A stretch of DNA of 64,000 bases, taken from contig NC_087078.1 in the NCBI RefSeq assembly GCF_026151205.1, positions 8,016,675 through 8,080,674 of the forward strand, written 5' to 3'. The notes beneath the pieces are model-generated. The model made no database searches and was not told the DNA's origin. It saw only the letters and a program-made list of their open reading frames with translations. The position numbers and the translations under genes were made by a program. Positions 32,901-44,793 of this stretch are shown here, one piece after another. This DNA is from Bolinopsis microptera. Lineage: Eukaryota > Ctenophora > Tentaculata > Lobata > Bolinopsidae. Position 1 is the first letter of the stretch, and every line of letters begins with the position of its first letter.

Positions 32901-35900
32901 GTATAACAGTCTTACCAGTAAGACATGAAGTTCTGACCGAAAGACAAGTGTCACAATCAGTTTTTTCTCCCAAATGATCTTCGTTTTTCAGTGTGCAATC
33001 GTTCACTGACCCTGTTTTCGTTGTTATTCCTACACAATCGGCTGTACTCTGAAATACATTTTAGTTGCCCCTACATGAGATCCGTACATAAGTGTTGACT
33101 GTTGATATTTCAATTAATTACTTATATATATGCTCAAATTAAGCACCCCCCTTCTCCCCCACGTCACCCCCGTCACCCTTGTCGTAGCTTACCAGACAAA
33201 GTTCCAGGCAGTCAGCGATAGTAGTCAGATTAGTAGATATAATGTCCCCTCCTTCCAGTGAAACTCCCCTTTTGTAACAGTGGCTCTTCAACGGGAGATC
33301 AGCTGTTGTGATATTAAATTAGTTTTCAGTTAGAATCATCACTGTTGATAATTATTCTAAAAGGTTGGAATAAGTATTCTTGAAAACGCCACAGACGGGC
33401 CTGAGGCCGACATAAGCCACTTCTAAAGTATAATCACCAACATATTTTACCTTGAGTAAAGACCTGGACTTCTGCTAAAGAAATATAACTCTTCCCTCCA
33501 AACAGTGTGATTACTGAGCCTCTCACATTCAAACCCAGGAAGTCGTACATAGTTTGTCTGATCACATATTTAACAGTTCCTACAAGTGCTTCATCAACCT
33601 TCACCTTGACTCCATCCATACGCTCGCGACAACAATCTGTTCTACCATATATTCTAATCGAGCTGATTTGGTAGGACTGAGGAAGGGTCACCTTCCACCA
33701 GGCAGCTGGACCTATGGTGTGAGTGTGCGTGATTTGGTTCCTGAGGGATATTGACTTTGTTTATAATGTTATGATTTGGAAGCTTAGACTTAGATGGAAA
33801 ACTTACATAATATATTACATATATTTGAAGAACTATTGTAAAATCCTCTAAGTTATTATTTAGAGAGTTATTTCAGTTCTTATCGCTAAAATAAACGTCG
33901 CCACCTCCAATCTGCTCCCTCAATAACTCCATCGATAGCAACTGCTGCTCCTAAAGCTGTCACGTCGCCCCAAAGAGTATCTATTTGTGATGCCACCCCA
34001 GTAGTTGCTACGTTCTTCAAAAAACCTTGATAAAGTTTTAAATTTATTGATAATGTAAGGAATCTTTATTACAGATTATACATATCGTATCATAGATAAC
34101 CATAAAAGCTCCGTGCAGTAATTAATATTTCTATGCGACTCATAAATAATGTTCCGATCCGGATTATACACAATGTAAATATTGACATATTGTCATCATC
34201 ATTTTCGCCAAGTTATACATTTTAAAATTTTTGATGAATGACGAAACTGTTTGAAACCCCAAATTAATCGCTATCGAGCCATTTTTCATTGAAAATAAAC
34301 ATTCGCCAGAAAAACAAACCTGTGCCAGTATCGTATTGGACACAAGACATCCTAACAGTTGATACCTCTGGATCAACATAGTCTCTGTAACGTCCTGTCT
34401 CTCTGTCTTTTAAATAACATCGTTGATCACGAGACTGAAATTTTTAGGGTGGAATCACATTACATCATAAATTAGCATGTAAAATGAAACACTTTAATTA
34501 AACCATCATATAATTGCCTCATAAAAATGTTGGTATACTGTTGTTAACCGTTAGTTATGAGAATATTAATTTCTCTTTTGCAGGTTTTTTTTTTCTATAA
34601 TACTAGTTAACTGACAACTAACTTGCTAGCCATTTCAAATAGTGCAGTGTAACAGTTAAAACGCTGATTGTGCGGTATAAAACTTTATTTTACTATTTTA
34701 TTTTACTTTATTCATTTACCGCGTAAGTGGCTAGAATACAACCCGGTTCCAGTAAACACAGCTTTATACACTCAGTGACACTGGCAGTGTTTTCAACTTC
34801 TCTTATATCTCCACCGTGATAATCCTTCTTCTCTCTCACGCAGTATTCCCCTGTAAAGATAGCTTTATATAGTTGATTAGTCACGTGATAGGTTAAGTAT
34901 ACTTTTTGTTTATCACATTTTCATTGTTTTAAAAATACCATTTGATCATTAGAACTTACATTTAGAGTCCACAGCAGCATAACAAAGCACAAACAATGCT
35001 AGCAAGTGCCGCATCCTGGTTCTGTTTGGAATTTGGATCGTCCTATTAAATAAAGAAACAAATCAACGTTCGCGAACTTTTTAAAAAGTAGGAATTGTCT
35101 AAAGTTTGTCCAGAGCATCAAACGAGGCTATTTTAAACAGAGATAATTATGTAAGCTGTGATAAACGTTTACAAGTTCAGTTCATACAAATTTAGACATG
35201 GATTCTGGTGGGGAGGTAAAGCATTTTTTTCACGTAACAGTGATTCAGGGGTGTGATTGGTCAATATTAAAAGCTGATTGGTTAATCGCTGTCACGTATC
35301 AAAAAGATGCTTCACTTTATAATATGCTTAGTTTAAACTATGGAACGGTACAACTTTAAAAAATTACCAACAAAGAAAACCTTCAAACATTTGATAATTA
35401 TAGTCTGGGATAATTATTGCAGTACGGGGTACAAGAAAAGTCAATACTATTGTTGATATTCTGTGACCTATCCTAGCGAGAATTTACTAACCTTAATAAT
35501 GTTCGGCAAAAGGAAATGACGCTGGGGAGTATATTAATAACTTAAAACATAATTGCACTGTGTGAACTCTCTAAGCGATTAGTAGACCCGGTAGACAGCG
35601 AGATACTGCTACATAAGCTAGAGAACAAGCTTATCTTAGTTCGAGTCGTATCTAACTAACAGGAAACAGTATGTCCACGTCAACGGACGCAATTCAGAAG
35701 TAATGGGGCTGGAACATGGTGTAATAGTAATATTTTTTGACAACATAAAGGTCTAGCAAGTTTATTATGAACTACCAATTTAGAGCGGACACACTTGTCA
35801 CATGGTTTAACACGTGGATTAAAACAGAGTTATCAGCATTAGACTCATGTTTACCCAGTATTTTACATCGGATAGGTCTAGAACGGGCACATGTTTTGAA

Positions 35901-38900
35901 TTTGTTTTGGTATAAGTTTGCATCACCAAAAATGATCCTAATACATCTCTTCTGTGTTAAGAATATAGGGTTGGTAACTTGGTTAGAGACACCACCCCAT
36001 ACTGAGATGGCGAACGTAAGGTGTGATTCAAATAGCGTGTGATATATATCTGTTTGTGAAGTTTTTCAGGTAGGTAGTTTTTTATGCGGTAAATACGTCC
36101 ACAAGCACTTCTTAGTTTCTTATTTAGTGATTCGATGTGAGGTTTCCAGTTCAGTTCATCATCAATCAGCACACCTAGAAACTTAGTTGTTTTAACACGT
36201 ATAATTATGGAGCCGTCTATGGAGAGGTTTAAATCATCGAGTGCACTGCTTGTAGAGGATTCATTTTCACGTTTGTTTGGGGAGAAATACATATAACAGC
36301 TCTTTTTAGCGTTAATGTGTAGTAGATTACATTTCATGTATCTAGAAATAGACGACAGAATATCGTTAGCTACATTATAAGTATCTATTCGAATTCAAAA
36401 TCATGAAAGCAAAATAACGGTGCTTGTTGAAAGAGAGCAGTATTTAGTCCAACTACAACTAGAGAGGGAGGGACCATAGTCCTTACTCTCTAGCTTGCAA
36501 ACAACAGCCCCGCGGATAATGCCCTGTAGACACACCTCCTATTGTCCGAGTAGTTCCAGGTAAGTATTCGAGGTAAAATCCACACGTACAAGCTACCAAA
36601 TGTTTGATATTCAACTACTATCATTTGCCACCGTCTCCCTCCCCCCAGTTTTTTTACAAATCACCAGCCATTCCGTGCCTAATGTTTACATACTTGATGT
36701 CATCTGAGCAGTAACCATATAACTGATCATTGGCTCAACTCATTCACCAACTGGAGTCTGGAACCATCTATTTGTGAGCCCACGCCGATATATTTAGCCC
36801 CTACACATTACATACGGCGGTTTGTCATGCTTATTGCTTACCCAGGGTTGGGAGCGGACCTTAAAACCTTTAAAAAACCTTAAGAATCGTGAAATTGCCA
36901 AAAAAAACTTACAAAGAGCGGTTTTAGCTCAAAAAACCTTAAAAAAGGAGAACAAAACCTTTAAAAGTTTTTGAGAACCTTAAAAAAGCGTTCAAAATTA
37001 TACCTAGCAAGGTGTATCTCGGATTGAATTTGAAATTATACCTAGCAAGGTGTATCTCGGATTGAAACTCAAATTATACCTAGTTAGGTGTACCTCGGAT
37101 TGGAAAAAAATAACTGTGACCTTTTTTTTTTCTTTTTTTTGCGATACGGAAAGAAAACTTGAAAAAACAACCTTAAAAACCGCAGGAAACACTGAAAAAA
37201 CCTTAAAAAACACCGAAATAAAACCTTAAAACCTTTTAAAAAAGAGAGAATCTTGAATCACAACCCTGTGCTTACCTTACGACACATATTTAAATGGTAC
37301 GAAAGTCGGTGGTTTTTCGAAAAAAACATCATATTTTCGAACTAAATTTAGGTCACCATCATTATTTTCCCCAAATCATTTTTCACGTATTCCTTAATTA
37401 TGACGATCATGAATTGCTTTAAAAATGATTTTGGACACGTTCCATTAACAAGAATTGCGCCCGTTGTTTCGTTTTGGCGGACGCTAGATTTCCATTCACT
37501 ATAACTATAAGTATAAGCTCTAATCAGCTCACTTCATGATAATAATATTGATAAATTATGCTTTAAATACGGGAAACAAAAGTAAACTATACTCATGTTT
37601 TATACACATCAGTACACTACGCGTGCCACGTACAAATTGGGCCTATTACCTAATACTATACATTACATAGTATACATTAAAATACACTCGCGCCGCGCAT
37701 TCATTGACCAATGACCACAGGCTATCTATACACCACATCTCCGCAAGCAACCCTCGCGCGTTGCACGCGGCTAGTTGCCATGGTAACGAACGGAAGGAAC
37801 ACGAAATATATTCAAACCTAGTACTTAACATTTTTTCAAAATTGTGAAATGAAAAAATAAGCAAGCTCTGTCACTAAGTTATTGGCCACGGTGGTTAAAT
37901 TTCGGGAGTAGTGGAAGATAACAAACACTGCCGGTCTCCTATACCCTCTGGAGGATTATAAGTTAAGTTGAGGCTAACTTTCTAAGGCTCCGGAGAAACT
38001 GTTTACAAGATGAAACAGCTGATCAGAGAAGATCTTTGTATTTAATTCTATCAAATATTGGGTTTCATTTTTGTAAAATAAGGAGATGATAGTTTATATA
38101 ACACTAGCTACTACGACACTTTAAGCATGCTGTGCTGAACTGAAGGTTGCTTCTTGAAATATAAAATAAAGTGTAATCAACAATCAACAAATCTACCAAT
38201 CGCAGTAAATAGTACAAAATCAAATAATCAATTAAACTGTAATCGAAATTTGGCGAACACCCGAATACCACTTTGACTTACCGTCCTAAACCACAAATAA
38301 TCATTTAGAGATCTTTTGTGCTTTATGGTTTTCAAGCCAAGTTAATGGTGGGATTTCAGTTGTCATTCATCATCTCTTATCAGTAAAACAAATGTCTATA
38401 ATCGATCCTGAGCTAAACTGTAATTGATATTCCTCCATCATTTGTGCTGTGCCTGTACATTACCTACCTGCTATGTGCAGCTTCTGTCTTATGCATTGCC
38501 TGTGCGTGCACTCTGATTACAATATTATTATTACTGACGACAAATTATAAATGTTTAATATTAACACTATCAGCTGTTCCTTTGAATTCTAAGTTGAGAT
38601 TATTTTCAGATCGGTAAGGAAATGTGGGAGAATGACTACGAGGGCATGGAAAACTGGGAAAATTTCGAAAAGGTAACATTTTGAGGAGGGGTACTTTTGA
38701 GTTTTGATGTTATTTCTTACATTTATACCTTCTTTTATCTTTTTATTTAGCGATCGATGAATTAGAGCTTATCGGATAAACGAGATTCAAGATTGATTGA
38801 CTGGTTAATGCAATTACAAATTTTTACTAATTGGTTGTTATTTTGCTAATTGGTTAAATGTTCAGGTGGTGTATCAGTTTGTGAAGACTCTGTTTGACAA

Positions 38901-41900
38901 ATGGGAAGCGAACAAAGCAAACCACGATCTGCAGATCATCTTCTTTACCAGACTCTTCTTTGAGATTAACAAATACCCAGAATACAAAGAGGAAGTTATT
39001 CAGGTTGGATCTTAACTCTGATTTTAGCTCTTTAACTAATTAACTATTTATCTAATGAACGTGATATTTCTTTTCTCTTTTATGTATATCGAAGAAATAT
39101 TCCATTTGACTCCAAACTTTTTGTTCTTTGTTCATCAAAGTTTTGAATCTGGCGCTCTACAATTCCTATATCTCTTATTATATATATATATAATATTTCA
39201 GTTTGACTGTGATGGTAGACCCTATCTTGACATATACGATATCGTTTGTGACGGTGGAAACATAACAGACGTCAAATCAATAATAGGTAATACATTTTCC
39301 AATGTGATCTATTTTACTATGACCAGGGAATTGTTTGTGGAGCCTCAAGCATTTCTTCGATTAATTACATAATCAATATTAAACAATATTATACAGATTA
39401 AAAAACTTCACTAACTAAACCACCAAACCAGGTGTAATGAAGAGACGTTTCAACAAGTTGAGTCTGATAATAGATAACTTAGAGAAGGATTACAAGGTTG
39501 AGGTATCACCGAGTGCCAAGGGGAACTTTCTCGAGTGTATAAATCTGGCTCTGGATCATTACACCAGTCATTTCCAGGTACATTCGCTCAAATAATTCAA
39601 ATTTTCATTCTGTTTTTGTTTATTTTATTTATTTGTGCAGTAAGAATTCGGTCTATCTACAATCACTTAATCCTAAATCTTACTAAAATTGTAGAATTTT
39701 CTGACCAGACTTTGAGAATCAAAAGTTTAATTTCCGCCTGTTATCTGATTAAAGACATGGTGAGGAGGTGATACTGCATGGTGGGGACTGGGGAGATGAT
39801 ACTGCATGGTGGGGAGGTGATACTGCATGGTGGGGAGGTGATACTGCAGGTGATACTGCATGGTGGGGACTGGGGAGATGATACTGCATGGTGGGGAGGT
39901 GATACTGCATGGTGGGGAGGTGATACTGCATGGTGGGGAGGTGAAACTGCATGGTGGGGAGGTGATATTTCATGGTGGGGAGGTGATACTGCATGGTGGG
40001 GAGGTGATACTGCATGGTGGGGAGGTGATACTGCATGGTGGGGAGGTGATACTGCATGGTGGGGAGGTGATACTGCATGGTGGGGAGGTGAAACTGCATG
40101 GTGGGGAGGTGATATTTCATGGTGGGGAGGTGATACTGCATGGTGGGGAGGTGATACTGCATGGTGGGGAGGTGATACATGGTGGGGAGGTGATACTGCA
40201 TGGTGGGGAGGTGAAACTGCATGGTGGGGAGGTGATATTTCATGGTGGGGAGGTGATACTGCATGGTGGCCGGTGGGGAGGTGATACTGCATGGTGGGGA
40301 GGTGATACTGCATGATGGGGAGGTGATATTGCATGGTGGGGAGGTGATACTGCATGATGGGGAGGTGTTTTTTTCAATTTCAATGATTCCTAAAATAATC
40401 AAACAATTATTTATTTTTACGGCACAATCAAACAATATCAATGATATATAAATCAGTGGAGGCGTGAGGAGGTTTCAAGTGCAGAAGGCCACTGCTTATC
40501 TTGAGGGTGACCTGTGCTTGAAACTCCCTCAACCATCCACTACGTCAATATACATACTTATTATAAAAATATAGAAAAATATAATAATCTAAAATTACTT
40601 ACCTTAGTCGGTAATATTATGGGGGGGGGGATTATAGGTGTTAAAAATAGAAAAGAACCAAATTCGACCCCCACAATTTTAACTGCGACTTTCCTTTCGT
40701 GAAAAAATCGAAAATATTGATCAAGTTTTTTTCGCAATTATAACCACATTGCCGCTTTCACACCAAATTTAATATTTTTTCATTAGATATCCGATTGATA
40801 TTGTTCCTAGTTAACACCTCAAATTGAAAGGATGGAGGGAATAATAGACAAATCGGACTTTTTGAACCAGAACTAGCTTCAATTCAGTAAACAATAACGT
40901 AAGCATACTTCTGGACGTGAATGAAAGAAACGTTAATCATATTATGACTGATTTACCAAAAGGAACACCAAAATTTGACTCAGGGGGTTAAATTATGGGG
41001 GGTAAAAATATGGACTGCTATAAATATGGTTCTTTGGCCCGAAAAGGACCAAATTAGACCCCCATAATATTACCGACTAAGGTATTGGTCTAGTTTGGTG
41101 ACACAGGCCAGGAAAGCCCAGTTGAGTTTTAGTTAAGGTTTACGTTTTAAATTATAGTTTGAAAGGTTAGCCATGTTTCATGGCAGAGAGAGATATCATG
41201 GGTACATAGCCGTACCGGATGTAAAATTTAAGATATAATATAATTTAGTTATAATATAATAACATACATTGATGGCGATTTGTGTCACTCTCGACGACCT
41301 CACTGATTGGTCACTGGTCAATCGTGTCTTGTGTCATCCTCATCGGCCTTGTAACTTTGTAAGATGGTCATTCAAGAAAAATGAGTGAAAAATGAGTGAA
41401 ACAGTGAAATTTGGTTCGCGGAAAGCCGAAATTCAAAATATTCATTGCATCATAGTTTTCTCCGGGTATACTGCTTCCAGTACCTTGATGGCGACTTGTG
41501 TCACTCTCACCGACCTCACTGATTGATCACTGGTCAAAATTTCAGTTAAAACCACGAAATTTCGGTCAAGGGGACGGCAGAAAAGCTCCTCTTCAAAAAT
41601 CTTCGAAAATCTCTTTTTATGTTCTGATGATTTTCCGTTTATGAAAGCTTTCTTTGGAAATAGAACTTTGAGTACCTCAATGGTGTCTTGTGCCATGCTC
41701 AGTGACCTTGTAAGATGGTTATTTAAGAATAATCCAGTAAAAGCAGTGAAATTTGGGTTGCGAAAAGCTGAAATCTGAAAATTTCCTACCGGTAGAACAT
41801 TTCAAAATGTTATTGTAAACCAGCTTTGTAGAGCATATGAAATTGCATCGAATATGAATGTGACAATTACAAAACTCATGAACACTGAACAGTGCCCTAG

Positions 41901-44793
41901 ACTACATAGTTCCTTCCCTGCACAATTATCAAGTAAAAATACTAATCTCCTCCCCACCGTTTATCAACTAAAATCAAACTGTCGATATTAACATTCTTGA
42001 GTATTCTCCCAGCAGGATAGAGTACACTACAGAACTGGACAGCAAATAGTGGTCGTCACCGCGGGATCTGGAATGTTCTACCTTGATCGGGAGCTTACCA
42101 ACTTCACCAAACATCGGGTCCTGGATATGGGGGTTGGGGCGGATGTGGTGTGCCTTGGGAGCAAACCTCTCCATGCCACGCCCCTTTTTGTATTCCAGGA
42201 GCAGCAGATAAGAAAAGGAGAGGAGAGAATATTTGATAAGTACCAGGTACCACATTGGATGAACATGCATTTTTATGCGATGAATAACAAGCCCAGAGAG
42301 TTTGTACCTATCATAGGTCTGACAGGAGAGGCCACGAAGAGCAGCAGAATAGTGCCGTTCAGAGGTCCGGCTCCTTCCTTCCCGGGCATGAACTTGGAGA
42401 ACTGCACCATGAAGCAGCTGAGTCAACTGTGTGACGACTACGACGCTACCCTCATGAAGTGCCCTGTTATGCACCACACCTCTTCCTCTACATTCGAGAT
42501 TAACAGCGATGATAATAATGGTCCCAGTAGCTTGTCCAGCGATGCGGAGATCCACTCAAGCTCTCTTGGGACTACACCATCTCTGGATCGCCGGAGAAAT
42601 GCAGCTCATAACCCCATACCAGAGAGCAACCCTTTCAAACCCTCCTCTTTACCTCGTCCAGTTACAAACAGTAGACGACGCTGGGCGCACGTGTTTCCCT
42701 CCGCAAAGCCTCCCCAGAAGAACTGGCATGGTTTGTCACGAAGTCTGAGGATAGAACAAGATGAGGACGCTGACCATGTGGACTGGCAGAGTTTAATAGC
42801 ACCAGCTTGCTTCCCCATCACCACCGACTACTATCCTGACACAAGGTACATTGCTAATGAGTGTAAAGAACATCCCAATCCGCTGTCTTCTACCGACATC
42901 AAACAGCTCCAAAGAGAGATTATTATTCAGCGGATATCGAGGGGGTTCCAGATTGTTCTGAAGAAGAATCAGAGCAAGAGTAGTTTGACGGTTAGCTTGG
43001 GAGACACATACCACGATATCAAACTTCTTGATAATTACACAAGCGGCACCAGCAGTGGGACAATAACTGTCAAAATTAGTAAACCAGAGAAAAAGGCACA
43101 ATTCCCTGAAACTCAGAGAATCTACAAATACTGTTTGTTGCCCTATCTGGGCAAACTGGACGATATTGATAGTTGCCTATTAAACTGTCAGTCAGAGAGG
43201 ACGACCAGAGAAGCGAGAGTGGATGTTAACTGGAACCAGTTTGATATGTACATTCACAGACTGATCGATCCTGATCTGGGTGATGATATGAGACCGACAT
43301 TGGGCCAGACTTCTCAGTTGAGTCCGTGGAAATCCAGATACGTCATTTTACCTCGACCTGACTTTTACTTCCCCGACCATAACGCTTGCAATTTACACTT
43401 AGTGGAGAAGGTGATCGTTATCAATTTCTACAACATTCTCTTCGCTATGAATCATATCAAGCATCAAGATGATGATCCGAGACGATCTCTGAGTGTAAGC
43501 TCCATGTTTGGCTACCAGTCAGCACCAAATTCTCCCTCTTACGCGGTTATAGACGACACCTGTCGGCCCAGGACCAGCACACTTGTTGATACTAAAAGTT
43601 TCTCCTTCTCAACGGGATCATCTGAAGACGAGAACCTAAAGACAGATTCTGACAAAGAAAGCTCGAAGAGTTCCATGTTTACGCTGTTCAAAAAATCAAA
43701 ATCGAGTGACCTGAACTTGGATAGCAACGACCTGAAAGAGTTTAGAGATAGCATGCTGGCTCCAAACAGTGCAATGAAGTTTATATCTGTTCCACCTAAA
43801 ACAAACCTCCCTGGTCACATTTTCCAGCCCAATCTCCCACCCAATACCTTCTTAGGATCTTATCTTGTGGACTTTGTGAGACGGACACGCGAGGATGTTA
43901 CTTCAGAGAACAAAGTACTTGAGTTCTGTCAGGAGTTGTTAAAACAGAAAATAATCGAAGAGACTATTGAGCATGATGAGAAACCTGCTAGTCCGGTCTT
44001 TGTTAACGGGTTCTACTTTTACAATATCAAGCCTGACAAACCATCGAAAGAAAAGTCGATGCCAAAGATTTTGTTTGAAGTTGCAACACCTGACATGCCG
44101 AACCGAATCGAGCACTTCTTTCCCATTACGGACACTGATGTCGATATACAAAATGTCAATGCCAAGTTGGGTGACAGGAAAGAATTTTTCACAGTTGATT
44201 ACGATTCATGTTATGATCCTCAGTATGCATTTGGTCTTACAGTCCAATGGGACCGAGCCACTGCACAAATCATTGAGATGTGTTACCTTAGTAAGTGGCG
44301 GAACAGGGCGGAAAAGATGGGCTTCCAATTCGTACAAGTTCCTCTGAATCCGTTTGATTCACCAGAGATGGGCCAGGTGCCAAATAGAATGCCACCAGAA
44401 GTCACGCCATTCCGTGCACCAATAGACATCCCTATTCCAAATGTAGATATCATGTGTATCTACGATATGCTCTACCAGTTCGGATTTCTACACGACTACC
44501 CTGCTGGTGTTTTCCCCTCAGATAAGATCGCAGAGTACGATTATCGTAAGAATGACTTTGTTCATCTCTCAGGGATCGCTTTGGTTAGAATCAGCTTCAC
44601 CTCGAAGACACCTGTTCTAAAATGGGCATCCAATGCCTTCTTGGGGTCAAGAAAATGGCATCCCAAGATATTTTTACCCAACAACAAAAAGGAGGAAAAG
44701 TTTTATCAAATGTCGTTTGAAGATCTGCTGGACAGATTTAGGTTGCATTTGGATAGGTATTTTTCTTATTTGGTTACAGATTCTGAAGTTTAA
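29944..44793 (+). CDS. DEPDC5: DEPDC5/Iml1, GATOR1 complex subunit
   Basis: Exons: 29944-29988, 30166-30414, 30652-30879, 38610-38672, 38866-39003, 39202-39286, 39432-39577 and 42016-44793. All junctions are GT/AG and phase-consistent, giving 1,243 aa (human about 1,600). DEPDC5 with NPRL2/NPRL3 is the RagA GTPase-activating complex that silences TORC1 at the lysosome when amino acids are low. The N-terminal domain starts MENQRWECKIHCLQK. Exon 3 has DQYVSRGDMWRFK, exons 4-7 the following domain, and exon 8 starts DRVHYRTGQQIVVVTAG and contains DRELTNFTKHRVLD, RRRWAHVFP and PACFPITTDYYP. A DEP-like domain is near residues 920-1000 (LGSYLVDFVRRTRED, NGFYFYNI), followed by the C-terminal domain. 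A serine-rich linker before DEP is much shorter than in vertebrates. Exon 8 has a tandem CAGCAG acceptor. Confidence 0.93.
31103..35014 (-). CDS. nested secreted protein: apple/PAN, fucolectin-type, two apple/PAN, Ig-like
   Basis: An antisense gene wholly inside DEPDC5 intron 3. Exons in transcription order: 35014-34960, 34850-34720, 34434-34320, 34025-33897, 33711-33451, 33302-33193, 33048-32916, 32271-32123, 31967-31859, 31628-31501, 31267-31103. All phases agree, giving 494 aa. Residues 1-18 (MRHLLALFVLCYAAVD) look like a signal peptide. Apple 1 spans exons 2-3 (EYCVREKKDYHGGD, SVTECIKLC). A fucolectin/F5-8-type domain spans exons 4-5 (NVATTGVASQID, WWKVTLPQSYQISSIRIYG, ISLAEVQVF). Apple 2 spans exons 6-7, apple 3 exons 8-9, and an Ig-like fold exons 10-11 (DTVTLSCDI, HEFTCTV). 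Expected to be a secreted glycan-binding or adhesive protein; no transmembrane segment is seen. The exon 4 donor is weak. The final TAA lies inside a good donor (GTGAGTAA), so more 3' exons are possible. Confidence 0.75.
35015..35570. other. DEPDC5 intron 3, upstream of nested gene
   Basis: AT-rich sequence that should include the nested gene's promoter. No specific element identified. Confidence 0.45.
35575..35745 (+). pseudogene. LINE RT fragment
   Basis: A stretch reads FESYLTNRKQYVHVNGRN and then GLEHGV, the block just before the GVPQGS motif of CR1/jockey-like reverse transcriptases. It is broken by stops upstream and abuts an opposite-strand fragment at 35757, so the two are rearranged relative to each other. 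Confidence 0.7.
35757..36345 (-). pseudogene. LINE RT C-terminal fragment
   Basis: The minus-strand frame contains NAKKSCYMYFSPNK, TTKFLGVLIDDELNWKPHI and LRSACGRIYRIKNYLP, the standard region after the FADD motif. It then shifts frame and continues TQKRCIRIIFGDANLYQN. No RT catalytic core remains. It is a dead fragment in the DEPDC5 intron. Confidence 0.8.
36843..37268. mobile_element. hAT-type non-autonomous element
   Basis: The ends are CAGGGTTG and CAACCCTG with a perfect 8-bp target duplication TGCTTACC (36835-36842 and 37269-37276). An 8-bp duplication and CAGGG-type termini are hallmarks of hAT transposons. The 426-bp body is noncoding, with AACCTTAAAA-type repeats near both ends in opposite sense and three tandem units of about 38 bp inside (36994-37101). 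Confidence 0.88.
36994..37101. repeat. three ~38-bp tandem units inside the hAT element
   Basis: Units begin AAATTATACCTAGCAAGGTG and continue TATCTCGGATTGAA, at about 36994, 37032 and 37071; the third is diverged. Internal tandem units are common in hAT MITEs. Confidence 0.8.
37269..38609. other. rest of DEPDC5 intron 3
   Basis: About 1.3 kb. A short CpG-rich patch (about 37685-37790) with a CCAAT sequence and a strong X-box stands out. Otherwise no coding or repeat signal was recognised. Confidence 0.45.
37774..37787. promoter_or_regulatory. RFX X-box-like site
   Basis: GTTGCCATGGTAAC is a near-perfect palindromic match to the RFX X-box consensus. It lies in a locally GC/CpG-rich patch with TGACCAATGACC about 65 bp to the left. 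Could be an internal promoter or enhancer in DEPDC5 intron 3. Inferred from sequence only. Confidence 0.45.
39771..40370. repeat. 21-bp GC-rich minisatellite in DEPDC5 intron 7
   Basis: Roughly 28 units of TGGTGGGGAGGTGATACTGC plus A. Variants with GAAACTGCA followed by GATATTTCA recur as a pair near 39944, 40091 and 40213, implying higher-order duplication. Because 21 is a multiple of three, several frames stay open on both strands; these are not genes. The G-rich strand carries closely spaced GG/GGGG runs. Confidence 0.95.
40602..41082. mobile_element. 481-bp TA-flanked MITE in DEPDC5 intron 7
   Basis: Terminal inverted repeats begin CCTTAGTCGGTAATATTATG at 40602 and close with the complement at 41082. 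Both ends are flanked by TA, the target of Tc1/mariner-type elements. Similarity between ends continues past the G-run (GACCCCCA, AAATTCGACC against AAATTAGACC). No coding frame. Confidence 0.85.
41250..41800. repeat. ~200-bp degenerate tandem repeat
   Basis: A block with GATGGCGATTTGTGTCACTC at about 41271 recurs at about 41487 and, more diverged, at about 41679. Each contains a CACTGATTGGTCACTGGTC-like or CCTTGTAAGATGGT-like stretch. A minus-strand frame stays open across part of it (VRVTQVAIKVLEAVYP) but nothing is recognised, so it may be a decayed coding repeat. Confidence 0.55.

Noticed and set aside
39741-40451. Long open frames on both strands (up to about 230 codons) rich in HHAVSPP- or GGDTAWW-type repeats
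   Set aside because: They are produced by the 21-bp minisatellite, whose length is a multiple of three. They lie inside a DEPDC5 intron and have no gene-like start or domain.
42049-42060. DEPDC5 starting at the first codon of the long terminal-exon frame
   Set aside because: Upstream sequence continues the family homology to a splice acceptor at 42015, and seven earlier exons join in phase.
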